Below, in pieces: positions 1-6,758 of a stretch of 20,099 bases of DNA. The DNA is from JABDJZ01 sp047619685. GTDB taxonomy: Bacteria > Bacteroidota > Rhodothermia > Rhodothermales > UBA10348. The DNA lies in NCBI GenBank assembly GCA_047619685.1, contig JBLHLC010000057.1, positions 1 to 20,099 of the forward strand, in the 5' to 3' direction. The notes under the pieces were generated by a model that worked only from the letters and a program-made list of their open reading frames with translations, had not been told where the DNA came from and made no database searches. The position numbers and the translations under genes are program-made. Numbering within the stretch: position 1 is the first letter of the stretch; every line of letters begins with the position of its first letter.

Positions 1-1
1 C

Positions 2-166
2 TAGAAGCCTGTTGAATAAGTGGAGTATGCCAGGCTACGAGCGCCGGGATGCCAGATGCAAGGCGTCCTGACGAGTAATGGCACCGCCATTGCGAGGAGG
101 GGCAACGCAGGAGATGGCGTTCCGCCGCCGTAGAATGGCGTGCGCCACTTGTTCAACAGGCTTCTA
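2..166. repeat. 165-nt imperfect palindromic (MITE-like) element
   Basis: The whole segment folds on itself around position 84, where ATGGC-ACC-GCCAT forms the tip. The outer arms, 2-23 and 145-166, are 22 nt long and match as inverted repeats with one mismatch (position 17). Inner arms continue to pair, for example 29-39 with 129-139 and 41-54 with 115-128, with a single bulged A at 40. Both ends finish in TA, as expected for a non-autonomous element with a TA target duplication (IS630/Tc1-type MITE), but no transposase is present. The outer CTA on the right is the TAG stop of the MoxR gene. Spurious small reading frames cross the element. It may act as a hairpin terminator for genes on either side. 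The palindrome is seen directly; the MITE and terminator roles are inferred. Confidence 0.75.
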
Positions 167-1159
167 AGGCACTTCGACGTTGTCGAGGACGCGCTGTACC
201 AGGTCTTCGCTGGTGATTTCTTCTGCTTCCGCCTCGTAGCTGACGGCAACACGGTGGCGGAGCACATCGATGGCAATGGACCTCACGTCCTCCGGAGTGA
301 CGTAAGCCCGGTGTTTCAGGAACGCATGGGCGCGCGCCGCGAGGTTCAGGTTGATTGTGGCTCGCGGAGAAGCCCCGTACTCGATGAGATTTGTCAGTTC
401 ACCCAGGTTGCAGGCTGCGGGGTCCCGAGTCGCCACGACCAGGTCTACGATGTACTGCTCCACCCGCTCGTCCATGTACAGGGCGTCCAATACCTTCCGC
501 GCGGATAGAATCTGCTCCGGCGTCACGACGGGTCTGATTTCTTCCTTGGCACCGGTGCGCGCCATCCGGCGCATGATCTCCAGTTCCTCGTCACGCGATG
601 GGTAGCCCACCTTGATTTTCATCATGAACCGATCGACCTGGGCCTCGGGCAAGGGGTAGGTACCCTCCTGCTCAATCGGGTTCTGGGTGGCGAGGACCAG
701 GAATGGTGCCTCCAATTCGAAGGTCTTCTCTCCGATGGTCACCTGCCGTTCCTGCATGGCCTCCAAGAGGGCGCTCTGAACCTTGGCGGGCGATCGGTTA
801 ATCTCGTCCGCCAAAATGATGTTGGCGAAAATCGGGCCCTTCTTGATAAAGAAGTTGCCTTCCTTCTGGTTGTAGACCAGCGTTCCCAGGAGGTCCGCAG
901 GCAGCAGATCAGGCGTGAACTGGATGCGTTGGAATTTGGTGCCGATCGCAGCGGCCAGAGAACTGACGGTCAGGGTTTTTGCAAGACCGGGGACTCCCTC
1001 CAGGAGGACGTGTCCGTTGCCGAGCAATCCGATCAGCAGCCGCTCAATCATATAGCGTTGGCCAACCACCACCCGCCCGATCTCGCGCAGAAGATCGTCT
1101 ACAAAGGCGCTTTCAGTCGAAATCCGGTCGTTGACCGCAGCAAGGTCGAACTGTGTCAT
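164..1159 (-). CDS. MoxR-family AAA+ ATPase
   Basis: This is a 331-residue MoxR-type AAA+ ATPase, a family that acts as chaperone or assembly factor for metalloenzymes, secreted proteins or surface complexes, often with a VWA-domain partner. Visible motifs are Walker A GVPGLAKT (55-62), Walker B IILADE (114-119), sensor-1 ATQN (157-160), the PEAQVDRF segment (171-178) and a sensor-2 like GASPRA. The length is normal for the family. The ATG lies 9 bases after the stop of the galactokinase-like gene, so the two are probably co-transcribed. The usual downstream partners (DUF58 and VWA proteins) are not seen, because the gene is followed directly by the palindromic element that supplies its TAG stop. 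The family call is firm; the specific client is unknown. Confidence 0.95.
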   Translation of the reverse strand: MTQFDLAAVNDRISTESAFVDDLLREIGRVVVGQRYMIERLLIGLLGNGHVLLEGVPGLAKTLTVSSLAAAIGTKFQRIQFTPDLLPADLLGTLVYNQKEGNFFIKKGPIFANIILADEINRSPAKVQSALLEAMQERQVTIGEKTFELEAPFLVLATQNPIEQEGTYPLPEAQVDRFMMKIKVGYPSRDEELEIMRRMARTGAKEEIRPVVTPEQILSARKVLDALYMDERVEQYIVDLVVATRDPAACNLGELTNLIEYGASPRATINLNLAARAHAFLKHRAYVTPEDVRSIAIDVLRHRVAVSYEAEAEEITSEDLVQRVLDNVEVP

Positions 1160-1168
1160 GTGTCGTGG

Positions 1169-2389
1169 TCAGAGGAGAAGAGTCGAAAGAGATTCATGGG
1201 TGCGCTCTTCAAACGAAGCACGCAGCTGTTCTAGTGCCGGCGGAACCGAAAACTGTTGCCCCGCAATTAACACGGCACGGTTGTCGGCATTCAGGCGGGT
1301 TGCCCCGTACATCCCGTCGAGGCTCATGTTCTCGATTTGGGCCACAATCGCATCGGACGTGTCATCCTGCAGGCCAATATCGGCGGCTTTGGAGGCATGC
1401 GACATCAACAACAACGCGCCGAACATCTGCCAGTCGCGGTGCTGGATTGCCGCAACCAGTTTTTGGACGCGCCCGTTTTCTGTGACCAGGTAATTCAACA
1501 GGGGCCGAAACTTGCGGTCTACGGCATTGGACGCGCGCTCCAGATCCCGGTGCTCTATGTCACGAACAGAGTTTAGCGTAGCGAACCCGTGTCCCCGGAG
1601 TTGGGCCATACACCCTCGCATCATCTTGCGATTCTCCCCGCGGGAGATTCCAGGCGCGGTTCCCGAAGGAGCCACCAGCGCGAGCCCTGGCCGCTCCTTT
1701 GGGGGCAGTTCCATTGAAAGCGACTCTCCGGAACGCGGATCCACCAACACGAAGGCGGTGGCTGGCTGCACGGTGGACGCCGACACCCGCGATGAAATGT
1801 AGTGGCGATCCGGGCCCTTGCCATTGTAGGCGACACCAAGATCCTCCTCCTCAGTGGTGTGTCTTGCCTGATGCGCCGAGGTCGCCCGGGCGGTTGCGAC
1901 GATGGCCGCTCCCATGGCACCTGAGTAGATGTACTCCGGGATGTTGGTGACCAGAGAAACATCGACGACCTCCTCCCTCCCGGCGAAGAGGGCCTCAATC
2001 GACACCTTGACTTGCTCCTTGAGTGCGGACAGTGCGGGGTTCTGGCCGGTGTCCGGGGCCGTCTGACCCGCCATCCCCACAACGATGCGATGTTGGTCTT
2101 TGCCAGTTCGCATGGAGACGGCGCACCCTTCCATCAGGGGCATGAAGAGCGCGAAACCGTCGAAATAATGCGTGTGCTCCGCCATCAGATCAAGCGATGA
2201 GTGCGCAAATGCCGTCTGGGGCAAGTCACCCTGAGCCCCAAAGGTCTCCCAGAGTTGCGCCTCCGCGAGCGCGTTGAGCTGCTCCGGACGGGGCCTGTCC
2301 TGGACACGCATTTCATTCAGCGTGTTCAGCAGAGGTTTTACAAACTTGGGGGCAGCGCCGCGCCCCGATCTGAGTAGACGGGAACCCAT
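1169..2389 (-). CDS. galactokinase-like GHMP protein, probable pseudokinase
   Basis: A 406-residue protein of galactokinase length and layout. Residues 64-78 (SSLDLMAEHTHYFDG) align with the galactokinase signature GRxNLIGEHTDYxxG; residues 150-170 align with the GHMP phosphate-loop region; 276-333 (RDIEHRDLE, VTENGRV, FGALLLMSHAS) match the C-terminal galactokinase core. Key residues are altered: the signature Arg is Ser65, the galactose-contacting Asp is His74, the GLSSSA loop reads YIYSGAMGAA (153-162), and the C-terminal MTGGGFGG loop reads RLNADNRA (365-372). An Asp in PDRHYISS (194) may correspond to the catalytic Asp. Kinase activity is therefore doubtful, and a sensing or binding role is possible. 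The start was set at the ATG at 2389, one base after the fmt stop, because upstream codons lie inside fmt. Homology is inferred from motifs. Confidence 0.75.
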   Translation of the reverse strand: MGSRLLRSGRGAAPKFVKPLLNTLNEMRVQDRPRPEQLNALAEAQLWETFGAQGDLPQTAFAHSSLDLMAEHTHYFDGFALFMPLMEGCAVSMRTGKDQHRIVVGMAGQTAPDTGQNPALSALKEQVKVSIEALFAGREEVVDVSLVTNIPEYIYSGAMGAAIVATARATSAHQARHTTEEEDLGVAYNGKGPDRHYISSRVSASTVQPATAFVLVDPRSGESLSMELPPKERPGLALVAPSGTAPGISRGENRKMMRGCMAQLRGHGFATLNSVRDIEHRDLERASNAVDRKFRPLLNYLVTENGRVQKLVAAIQHRDWQMFGALLLMSHASKAADIGLQDDTSDAIVAQIENMSLDGMYGATRLNADNRAVLIAGQQFSVPPALEQLRASFEERTHESLSTLLL

Positions 2390-2390
2390 G

Positions 2391-3323
2391 TTATCCGGTC
2401 TGAACTGTGAGCGTGTCTCCAACCGAGAGTGCCTTTCCCCGGAGATAGTCGGCGGCAGGCATTCGTCTCCGCCCTTCCGGCTGTACTTCCAGTAGCTCGA
2501 CAGCACCCGTTCCGCACGCAACCACCAGGCCATGCGTGGTGTCCAGGACCATGCCGGGGGAACCCTCTCCCTCGACAATCCTGCAGCGATGGAGCTTGAG
2601 GGTGCTACTCTGTGTCGTTGTCCAGGCGCAGGGGACGGGCGAATGGCCTCTTATGTGGTTGTGGACCTCCTGGGCGCCCATTCCCCACGGTGTGTCTGCC
2701 CCTGCTCGAAAAACCTTGGGCGCAGGCGTCGCATGTGCGTCCTCCTGGGCCAGGGCCTCGGCCGTCCCTGCCTGGATCATCTGAATCGTCTCTACCACTA
2801 CTGAGGCGCCCAGGTACATCATCCTGTCGTGGACGTCGCCCGTGGTGTCGTCCGGCCCGATGGGCATCGCCCTCTGAAGAATCATATTCCCGGTATCCAC
2901 CTTCTCGCGAAGGAAGAAAGTGGTCACTCCGGTGATCGAATCTCCCGCCAGCACGGCCCGGTGGATGGGAGCAGCGCCGCGGTAGCGCGGCAACAGGGAT
3001 CCATGGAGGTTAAACGCCCCAAGACGTGCGGCGCCAAACACCTCCGTGGGCAGTATCCGAAAGGCCACTATCACCTGGAGGTCGGCTTTCAGCGATGCGA
3101 TCTCCTGGGCAAACGAAGGGTCTTTGACCGATGCCGGCTGAATGATGCGCTCCACGCCCAATTCCAGGGCCGCGGTCTTCACCGGCGTGGGCTGCATCTT
3201 CTGACCACGCCCCTTTGGCCTGTCTTGACCGGTGACTACTGCCACCGGCGTGTAGCCAGCTTTGGCCATGGCCTGAAGGGCTGGCACCGCAAAGTCCGGG
3301 GTGCCCATGTAAATTATCCGCAT
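2391..3323 (-). CDS. fmt: methionyl-tRNA formyltransferase
   Basis: Fmt transfers a formyl group from 10-formyl-tetrahydrofolate to Met-tRNAfMet for translation initiation in the cytoplasm. The 310-residue length is typical. The N-terminal Rossmann domain begins MRIIYMGTPDFAVPAL; the catalytic core is FNLHGSLLPRYRGAAPI (104-120) with Asn105 and His107, and VDTGNM holds Asp143, matching the Asn-His-Asp triad of the family. The C-terminal anticodon-binding-like domain starts near APKVFRAGADTPW. VAFRILP (87-92) is the variant usual in Bacteroidota. The def gene that often accompanies fmt is absent here. Its TAA is separated by one base from the ATG of the galactokinase-like gene, implying translational coupling. 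Confidence 0.97.
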   Translation of the reverse strand: MRIIYMGTPDFAVPALQAMAKAGYTPVAVVTGQDRPKGRGQKMQPTPVKTAALELGVERIIQPASVKDPSFAQEIASLKADLQVIVAFRILPTEVFGAARLGAFNLHGSLLPRYRGAAPIHRAVLAGDSITGVTTFFLREKVDTGNMILQRAMPIGPDDTTGDVHDRMMYLGASVVVETIQMIQAGTAEALAQEDAHATPAPKVFRAGADTPWGMGAQEVHNHIRGHSPVPCAWTTTQSSTLKLHRCRIVEGEGSPGMVLDTTHGLVVACGTGAVELLEVQPEGRRRMPAADYLRGKALSVGDTLTVQTG

Positions 3324-3406
3324 GCCCGTTAAGATAGGGCCGAGACCCGGATCGACGCGATGCGTCTGGCGGCGGTAATACGCGTCGCTGCCCTCAGCCG
3401 ACCCCT
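3324..3406. other. fmt leader with competing inverted repeats
   Basis: This 83-base gap between the GWxTD gene and fmt holds CGACGCG (3353-3359) paired with CGCGTCG (3381-3387), and a tighter hairpin GACGC-GAT-GCGTC (3354-3366) that uses the same left arm. The two folds exclude each other, which resembles an attenuator layout. There is no clear T-tract, and in G+C-rich DNA such repeats can arise by chance. Function is unproven. Confidence 0.25.
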
Positions 3407-4780
3407 TTAGTAGAGCCGAGTACGCTCGTCCCAGACGGGCACCAACAACTGGTAGTCCCCAAATCCGGTCTTGTCCACGAAGATGAACTGGCGACCAATG
3501 CGCTCATAGGTCCACACTTCATACGGTTCGTAGTCGAAGGTGTGCGGCTTCTTGCGGACGAAGTCAGGCTCTCCGAATCGAACTAGCACAAAACCTCGGT
3601 CCGTCCTCCAGCCTTCTACCAGGCTGCTGTACCGCTGGTTGGCAAACGATACCCGGTAGTAGTACTCCTCCATCTGCTCGTTCCGCTGGGTGCCGGGAGT
3701 CGGATCCCGCTTCTCCCAGAAGTCCCTGAAGCGACGGTAACGATCCACCTCGTTGCCGGCATCCTGGATGTAGGTGATGTCCCGCTTCTTGGCGATGTAG
3801 GCAAGTTGGTCTATGGCCTGATCGAAATCGGAAATATGTCGCTCCAAACCGTTCCACCTTGCCGTGAACGCCTTGTTGGAAAACCCATAGGGGTTGCCAG
3901 CCTCGTCTTCCATGATTACCCGGACGACATGTTGGCCAACTTCCATTCCCGTCAGCGGCAGGCTGACCACATGCTGGTTTCGGCCTGGCTCCAGGGATAT
4001 GGTCTGCGTGTCTTCGTACAACCTGGGACTCAGCACCGGCTCACCCGCTCCATCGGCTGGAGTCGGGCCTCCCAGAGGAGTTACTGCGTCGGACTCTTCT
4101 CCATCTCTGGTCAAGCGGACCACTTCGTGACGAATCCGGACGGTCATCGCGGTCTGGGCGTAGCTCTCATACAGGACCTGCATGGTGAGCTCCTCCGTGC
4201 CAACGTTGTTTGACACCCTGGGGATGAATTCCAGCGATTCCTCGTTGTACTCGTCCAGAATCACCACATCACTGAGGCCGGGCATCACAGAGAAGTCGCG
4301 AACCACCACGTCAAGATCCCGGACGAACGACTGACTGGAATTCCTGTCCTCCACCTGAAACGACAACTGGTACTCGCCGGGAGGCAATTGCAGAGACTGC
4401 GTGGTGTAGGAGGACACATCCTCCGACTGGGTCGCCAGATAAATATCCGCCGTGGCTGAGCCTTCCCAAATCCGTGTCTGAACGGGAGTCGTGGTCAGCC
4501 GCTCTCCCTCCTTGGCCAAGGCCTCAACGGTCACCACGTAGTCGGCCAGGAAGCCGTCCGGTGAGTTGAGAAACGTCAGCCGTCTGAAAGGCACCCGGGT
4601 GTAGAGGTCTACCCTGGCATAGCCGGAGTCATCTCCAGAGTCAACGGCCATCACATCAACGTGGAACTCCGGGAGCACGTCCTGCCCTTGGGCTGGGTAC
4701 GCCGTCACCAGCCCGGCAAGCAGCGTCACGCAAATGAGGACCGACCCCAAAAGCAATCTATGTGCTGAAAACCTTATCAC
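3407..4780 (-). CDS. secreted GWxTD domain-containing protein
   Basis: The C-terminal segment (from about residue 390) carries GWRTDRGFVLVRFGEPD followed by an YEVWTYE strand and a conserved VDKTGFGDYQL end, which define the GWxTD domain found in Bacteroidota and related phyla; its function is not established. The chosen GTG start at 4780 gives a 457-residue protein beginning with a clear signal peptide (VIRFSAHRLLLGSVLICVTL, cleavage near YPAQGQ). The frame stays open upstream to a TTG at 4924, but those residues would put charged sequence before the signal peptide, so the shorter start is preferred. The middle (about 40-330) is predicted beta-rich, with alternating strands and no known catalytic motif. 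The protein lies between ftsY and fmt in the same direction. The domain call is firm; the start is uncertain. Confidence 0.85.
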   Translation of the reverse strand: MIRFSAHRLLLGSVLICVTLLAGLVTAYPAQGQDVLPEFHVDVMAVDSGDDSGYARVDLYTRVPFRRLTFLNSPDGFLADYVVTVEALAKEGERLTTTPVQTRIWEGSATADIYLATQSEDVSSYTTQSLQLPPGEYQLSFQVEDRNSSQSFVRDLDVVVRDFSVMPGLSDVVILDEYNEESLEFIPRVSNNVGTEELTMQVLYESYAQTAMTVRIRHEVVRLTRDGEESDAVTPLGGPTPADGAGEPVLSPRLYEDTQTISLEPGRNQHVVSLPLTGMEVGQHVVRVIMEDEAGNPYGFSNKAFTARWNGLERHISDFDQAIDQLAYIAKKRDITYIQDAGNEVDRYRRFRDFWEKRDPTPGTQRNEQMEEYYYRVSFANQRYSSLVEGWRTDRGFVLVRFGEPDFVRKKPHTFDYEPYEVWTYERIGRQFIFVDKTGFGDYQLLVPVWDERTRLY

Positions 4781-4992
4781 GAGAATAGTAGCGGTAGTTA
4801 CGACTGGTAGTCCGGGGATGGGGTGGTGTTTGGCGTCGGCCCACTGGGGCGCGACCTCTTGACGTAATATCGACACGAAACATGACCAGATATACCGATG
4901 GGATTCCGACTGTCGGATTGCCAATGTGAACGGTTGCTGCTCAAAACCGAATGACAGTTGAAGGCGAGACCAGGCCTCTCCATTTCCGGGAA
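4781..4992. other. ftsY to GWxTD gap with a 13-bp palindrome
   Basis: About 210 bases separate the ftsY stop from the preferred GTG start. A perfect interrupted palindrome TCCGAC-T-GTCGGA lies at 4905-4917 and could be an operator or small hairpin. No convincing Bacteroidota-type -33/-7 promoter or intrinsic terminator was found. Part of the region could be coding if the GWxTD gene starts at the TTG at 4924. Confidence 0.3.
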
Positions 4993-5952
4993 TTAGTTGA
5001 ATAAAGCCGAGACAAAGCCAGGTCGATCAAAGATCTGAAGGTCTTCGATGCCCTCTCCGACACCGATGTACTTTACTGGAATACTGAACTCATTTGAAAT
5101 GCCAATCACGATGCCCCCTTTGGCAGTTCCGTCGAGTTTGGTCAGGATCAATCCCGTCACCTCTACCGCTTTGGTGAACTCCTCGGCCTGCCTGATGGCG
5201 TTTTGACCCGTGGACCCATCCAGCACCAGAAGCACCTCGTGCGGAGCGTCCGGGATCTGCTTGCTCATGACACGCTTGACCTTGGACAGCTCGTCCATCA
5301 GGCCTCCCTTGGTGTGGAGCCTGCCCGCGGTGTCGATCAGCGCGACGTCCACATTCTTGGCTTTGGCCGCCGCCACGGTGTCGAAAGCCACCGCTGCCGG
5401 GTCAGCGCCGTACCCCTGCTTGATGATCGGGACGCCGGCGCGCTGTGCCCATATGTCCAGTTGCTCGGTGGCAGCCGCCCGAAACGTGTCTGCGGCGCCC
5501 AATAACACGCTCTTTCCGGCCTGCTTGTAGCTCCAAGCCATCTTTCCGATGCTGGTAGTCTTTCCCACTCCATTGACCCCCACCACCATCACGATGTGCG
5601 GCTTGTTTGGAAGGGGAGCATCAAAATCTGCTGCGCGCTCCGGCGCGTTCTCCAACAACAGCCTGGTGATCTCGTCACGAATGAGCTTCTGAAGCTCAGA
5701 TGTAGAGACAAACCGGTCTCGGGCTACACGCTCCTCCACCTTGCCGATGATCTCAAGGGTCGTTTTGACGCCCACGTCGCTGGTGACCAGAACCTCCTCA
5801 AGCTTGTCGAGGATGTCGTCGTCTACGGTGTCCTTGCCACGAACCAGTCGATTGAGTTTACCGAAAAGGCTGGACCGGGTCTTCTCCAGGCCGGCCTCCA
5901 GCGTCTCCTGTTGGGTGGATGACCCGCCGCGAAACTTGTCCAGAATCCCCAT
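4993..5952 (-). CDS. ftsY: signal recognition particle receptor FtsY
   Basis: FtsY is the membrane-associated GTPase that receives SRP-ribosome complexes and hands nascent membrane proteins to SecYEG. This 319-residue form has only a short N-terminal extension before the NG domain, so it lacks the long acidic A domain of enterobacterial FtsY. The N domain covers about 15-100. GTPase motifs are G1 GVNGVGKTT (125-133), DTFRAAA (155-161), G3 DTAGR (207-211), G4 TKLD (271-274) and the closing GVGEGIEDL (297-305). The latter ending and the missing M domain separate it from Ffh. The start ATG has AGGGA a few bases upstream. It follows pgsA by 37 bases. Confidence 0.97.
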   Translation of the reverse strand: MGILDKFRGGSSTQQETLEAGLEKTRSSLFGKLNRLVRGKDTVDDDILDKLEEVLVTSDVGVKTTLEIIGKVEERVARDRFVSTSELQKLIRDEITRLLLENAPERAADFDAPLPNKPHIVMVVGVNGVGKTTSIGKMAWSYKQAGKSVLLGAADTFRAAATEQLDIWAQRAGVPIIKQGYGADPAAVAFDTVAAAKAKNVDVALIDTAGRLHTKGGLMDELSKVKRVMSKQIPDAPHEVLLVLDGSTGQNAIRQAEEFTKAVEVTGLILTKLDGTAKGGIVIGISNEFSIPVKYIGVGEGIEDLQIFDRPGFVSALFN

Positions 5953-5989
5953 GCGTTCCCTGTCTGCGTTGTCCTTGTGAGCGTTCGGC

Positions 5990-6595
5990 TTATGAACGGC
6001 TTGCTATCGCTTCTGTGCCGTATCGATAGACTTTCACGAACCGTACCACGTAGCGCAGGAATGACCAGCTCAAAAGAACGGTCGTGCCCCACAGACACGC
6101 CTGCATGATGGGAGGATCGGCCCGCAACAACGCCGCCAGCGCCGTGATGGCCAGGGCGGTCACGGCAATTTTCCCAGAAAACATGCTCACCATCACGTAC
6201 CCCGTGCGCTTCGTGATAATCGCACCACCGGCCAAAATAACCAAGTCTCGCGCGAGAACGATCCCCAAAAGCCAGAGCGGTAACGCACCTCTAAAGGCCA
6301 GGGCCATTACGACCAGCCCGCCGGTGATCTTGTCCGCAAGCGGATCGAGGACTTTACCCCATTCAGAAACCGTAGACGACCACCTGGCAATGCGCCCGTC
6401 GAAATAGTCGGTGGCCACGATGAGAACCATCAGGATCATGGTCCAGAACAGCGGACCGTCGATGAGGATGAGGTACGCCACCGGAATCACTAGGACAAGC
6501 CTCACCATGGACAGCATGTTGGGCACTGTCCAGAATCGACCCAGCTCGGGCCAATCTGACGAGGGTTTTCTTGTGGGATCGGAGCCTTCGGTCAT
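5990..6595 (-). CDS. pgsA: CDP-alcohol phosphatidyltransferase, PgsA type
   Basis: A 201-residue integral membrane enzyme of the CDP-alcohol phosphatidyltransferase family. The full signature is present as D63-x2-D66G-x2-A70R71-x8-G80-x3-D84-x3-D88 within ATDYFDGRIARWSS and the following KVLDPLADK; these Asp residues bind metal and the CDP-diacylglycerol. The length and the TVPNMLSMVRL start of the first membrane segment fit phosphatidylglycerophosphate synthase, the first committed step to phosphatidylglycerol, although other family members cannot be excluded from motifs alone. It is the first visible gene of the leftward housekeeping run and diverges from the glycosidase gene. Just upstream on the minus strand, TATCTTTC resembles a Bacteroidota -7 element, but no matching -33 element was found. 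Confidence 0.85.
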   Translation of the reverse strand: MTEGSDPTRKPSSDWPELGRFWTVPNMLSMVRLVLVIPVAYLILIDGPLFWTMILMVLIVATDYFDGRIARWSSTVSEWGKVLDPLADKITGGLVVMALAFRGALPLWLLGIVLARDLVILAGGAIITKRTGYVMVSMFSGKIAVTALAITALAALLRADPPIMQACLWGTTVLLSWSFLRYVVRFVKVYRYGTEAIASRS

Positions 6596-6758
6596 TTTCG
6601 AAAGATACGACCGGGCCCGGTTATTCGGAGAGCCTTCCGGGCATCCCGGTTTTTGTCAGGCGGGCCGAGGCCGAATTCGGCTACAACCTTCTGGATCAGT
6701 TTCATACTATTACTGCAGCAATGCGGGTTGTCGCACCAACAAACCAGCCTGGATCAAA
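6596..6758. promoter_or_regulatory. divergent intergenic region with a 12-bp palindrome
   Basis: This region must contain the promoters of pgsA (leftward) and the GH-A glycosidase (rightward). A perfect palindrome GCCGAATTCGGC lies at 6670-6681 and might be a regulator site. TACTAT near 6706 is a possible -10 for the rightward gene without a good -35. Open reading frames crossing the region are antisense extensions into pgsA. The assignment of promoters is inference from gene layout. Confidence 0.4.

Noticed and set aside
2..166. Integron attC site
   Set aside because: The long palindrome with an extra-helical base and GTT/AAC cores recalls attC, but the order of the core-like boxes is GTTRRRY first and RYYYAAC last, opposite to attC, the ends are not of the CTAAC/GTTAG type, and the neighbouring genes are housekeeping genes, not cassettes.
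1..276. Minus-strand reading frame across the palindrome
   Set aside because: It overlaps the MoxR gene in another frame and its sequence is a translation of the repeat; a similar peptide appears at the second copy only because the DNA is repeated.
2390..2578. N-terminal extension of the galactokinase-like protein
   Set aside because: The extension lies entirely within fmt coding sequence and has no family similarity; an ATG directly after the fmt stop gives the normal length.
6411..6758. N-terminal extension of the GH-A protein
   Set aside because: It overlaps pgsA on the other strand and would place a long non-hydrophobic segment before the signal peptide.
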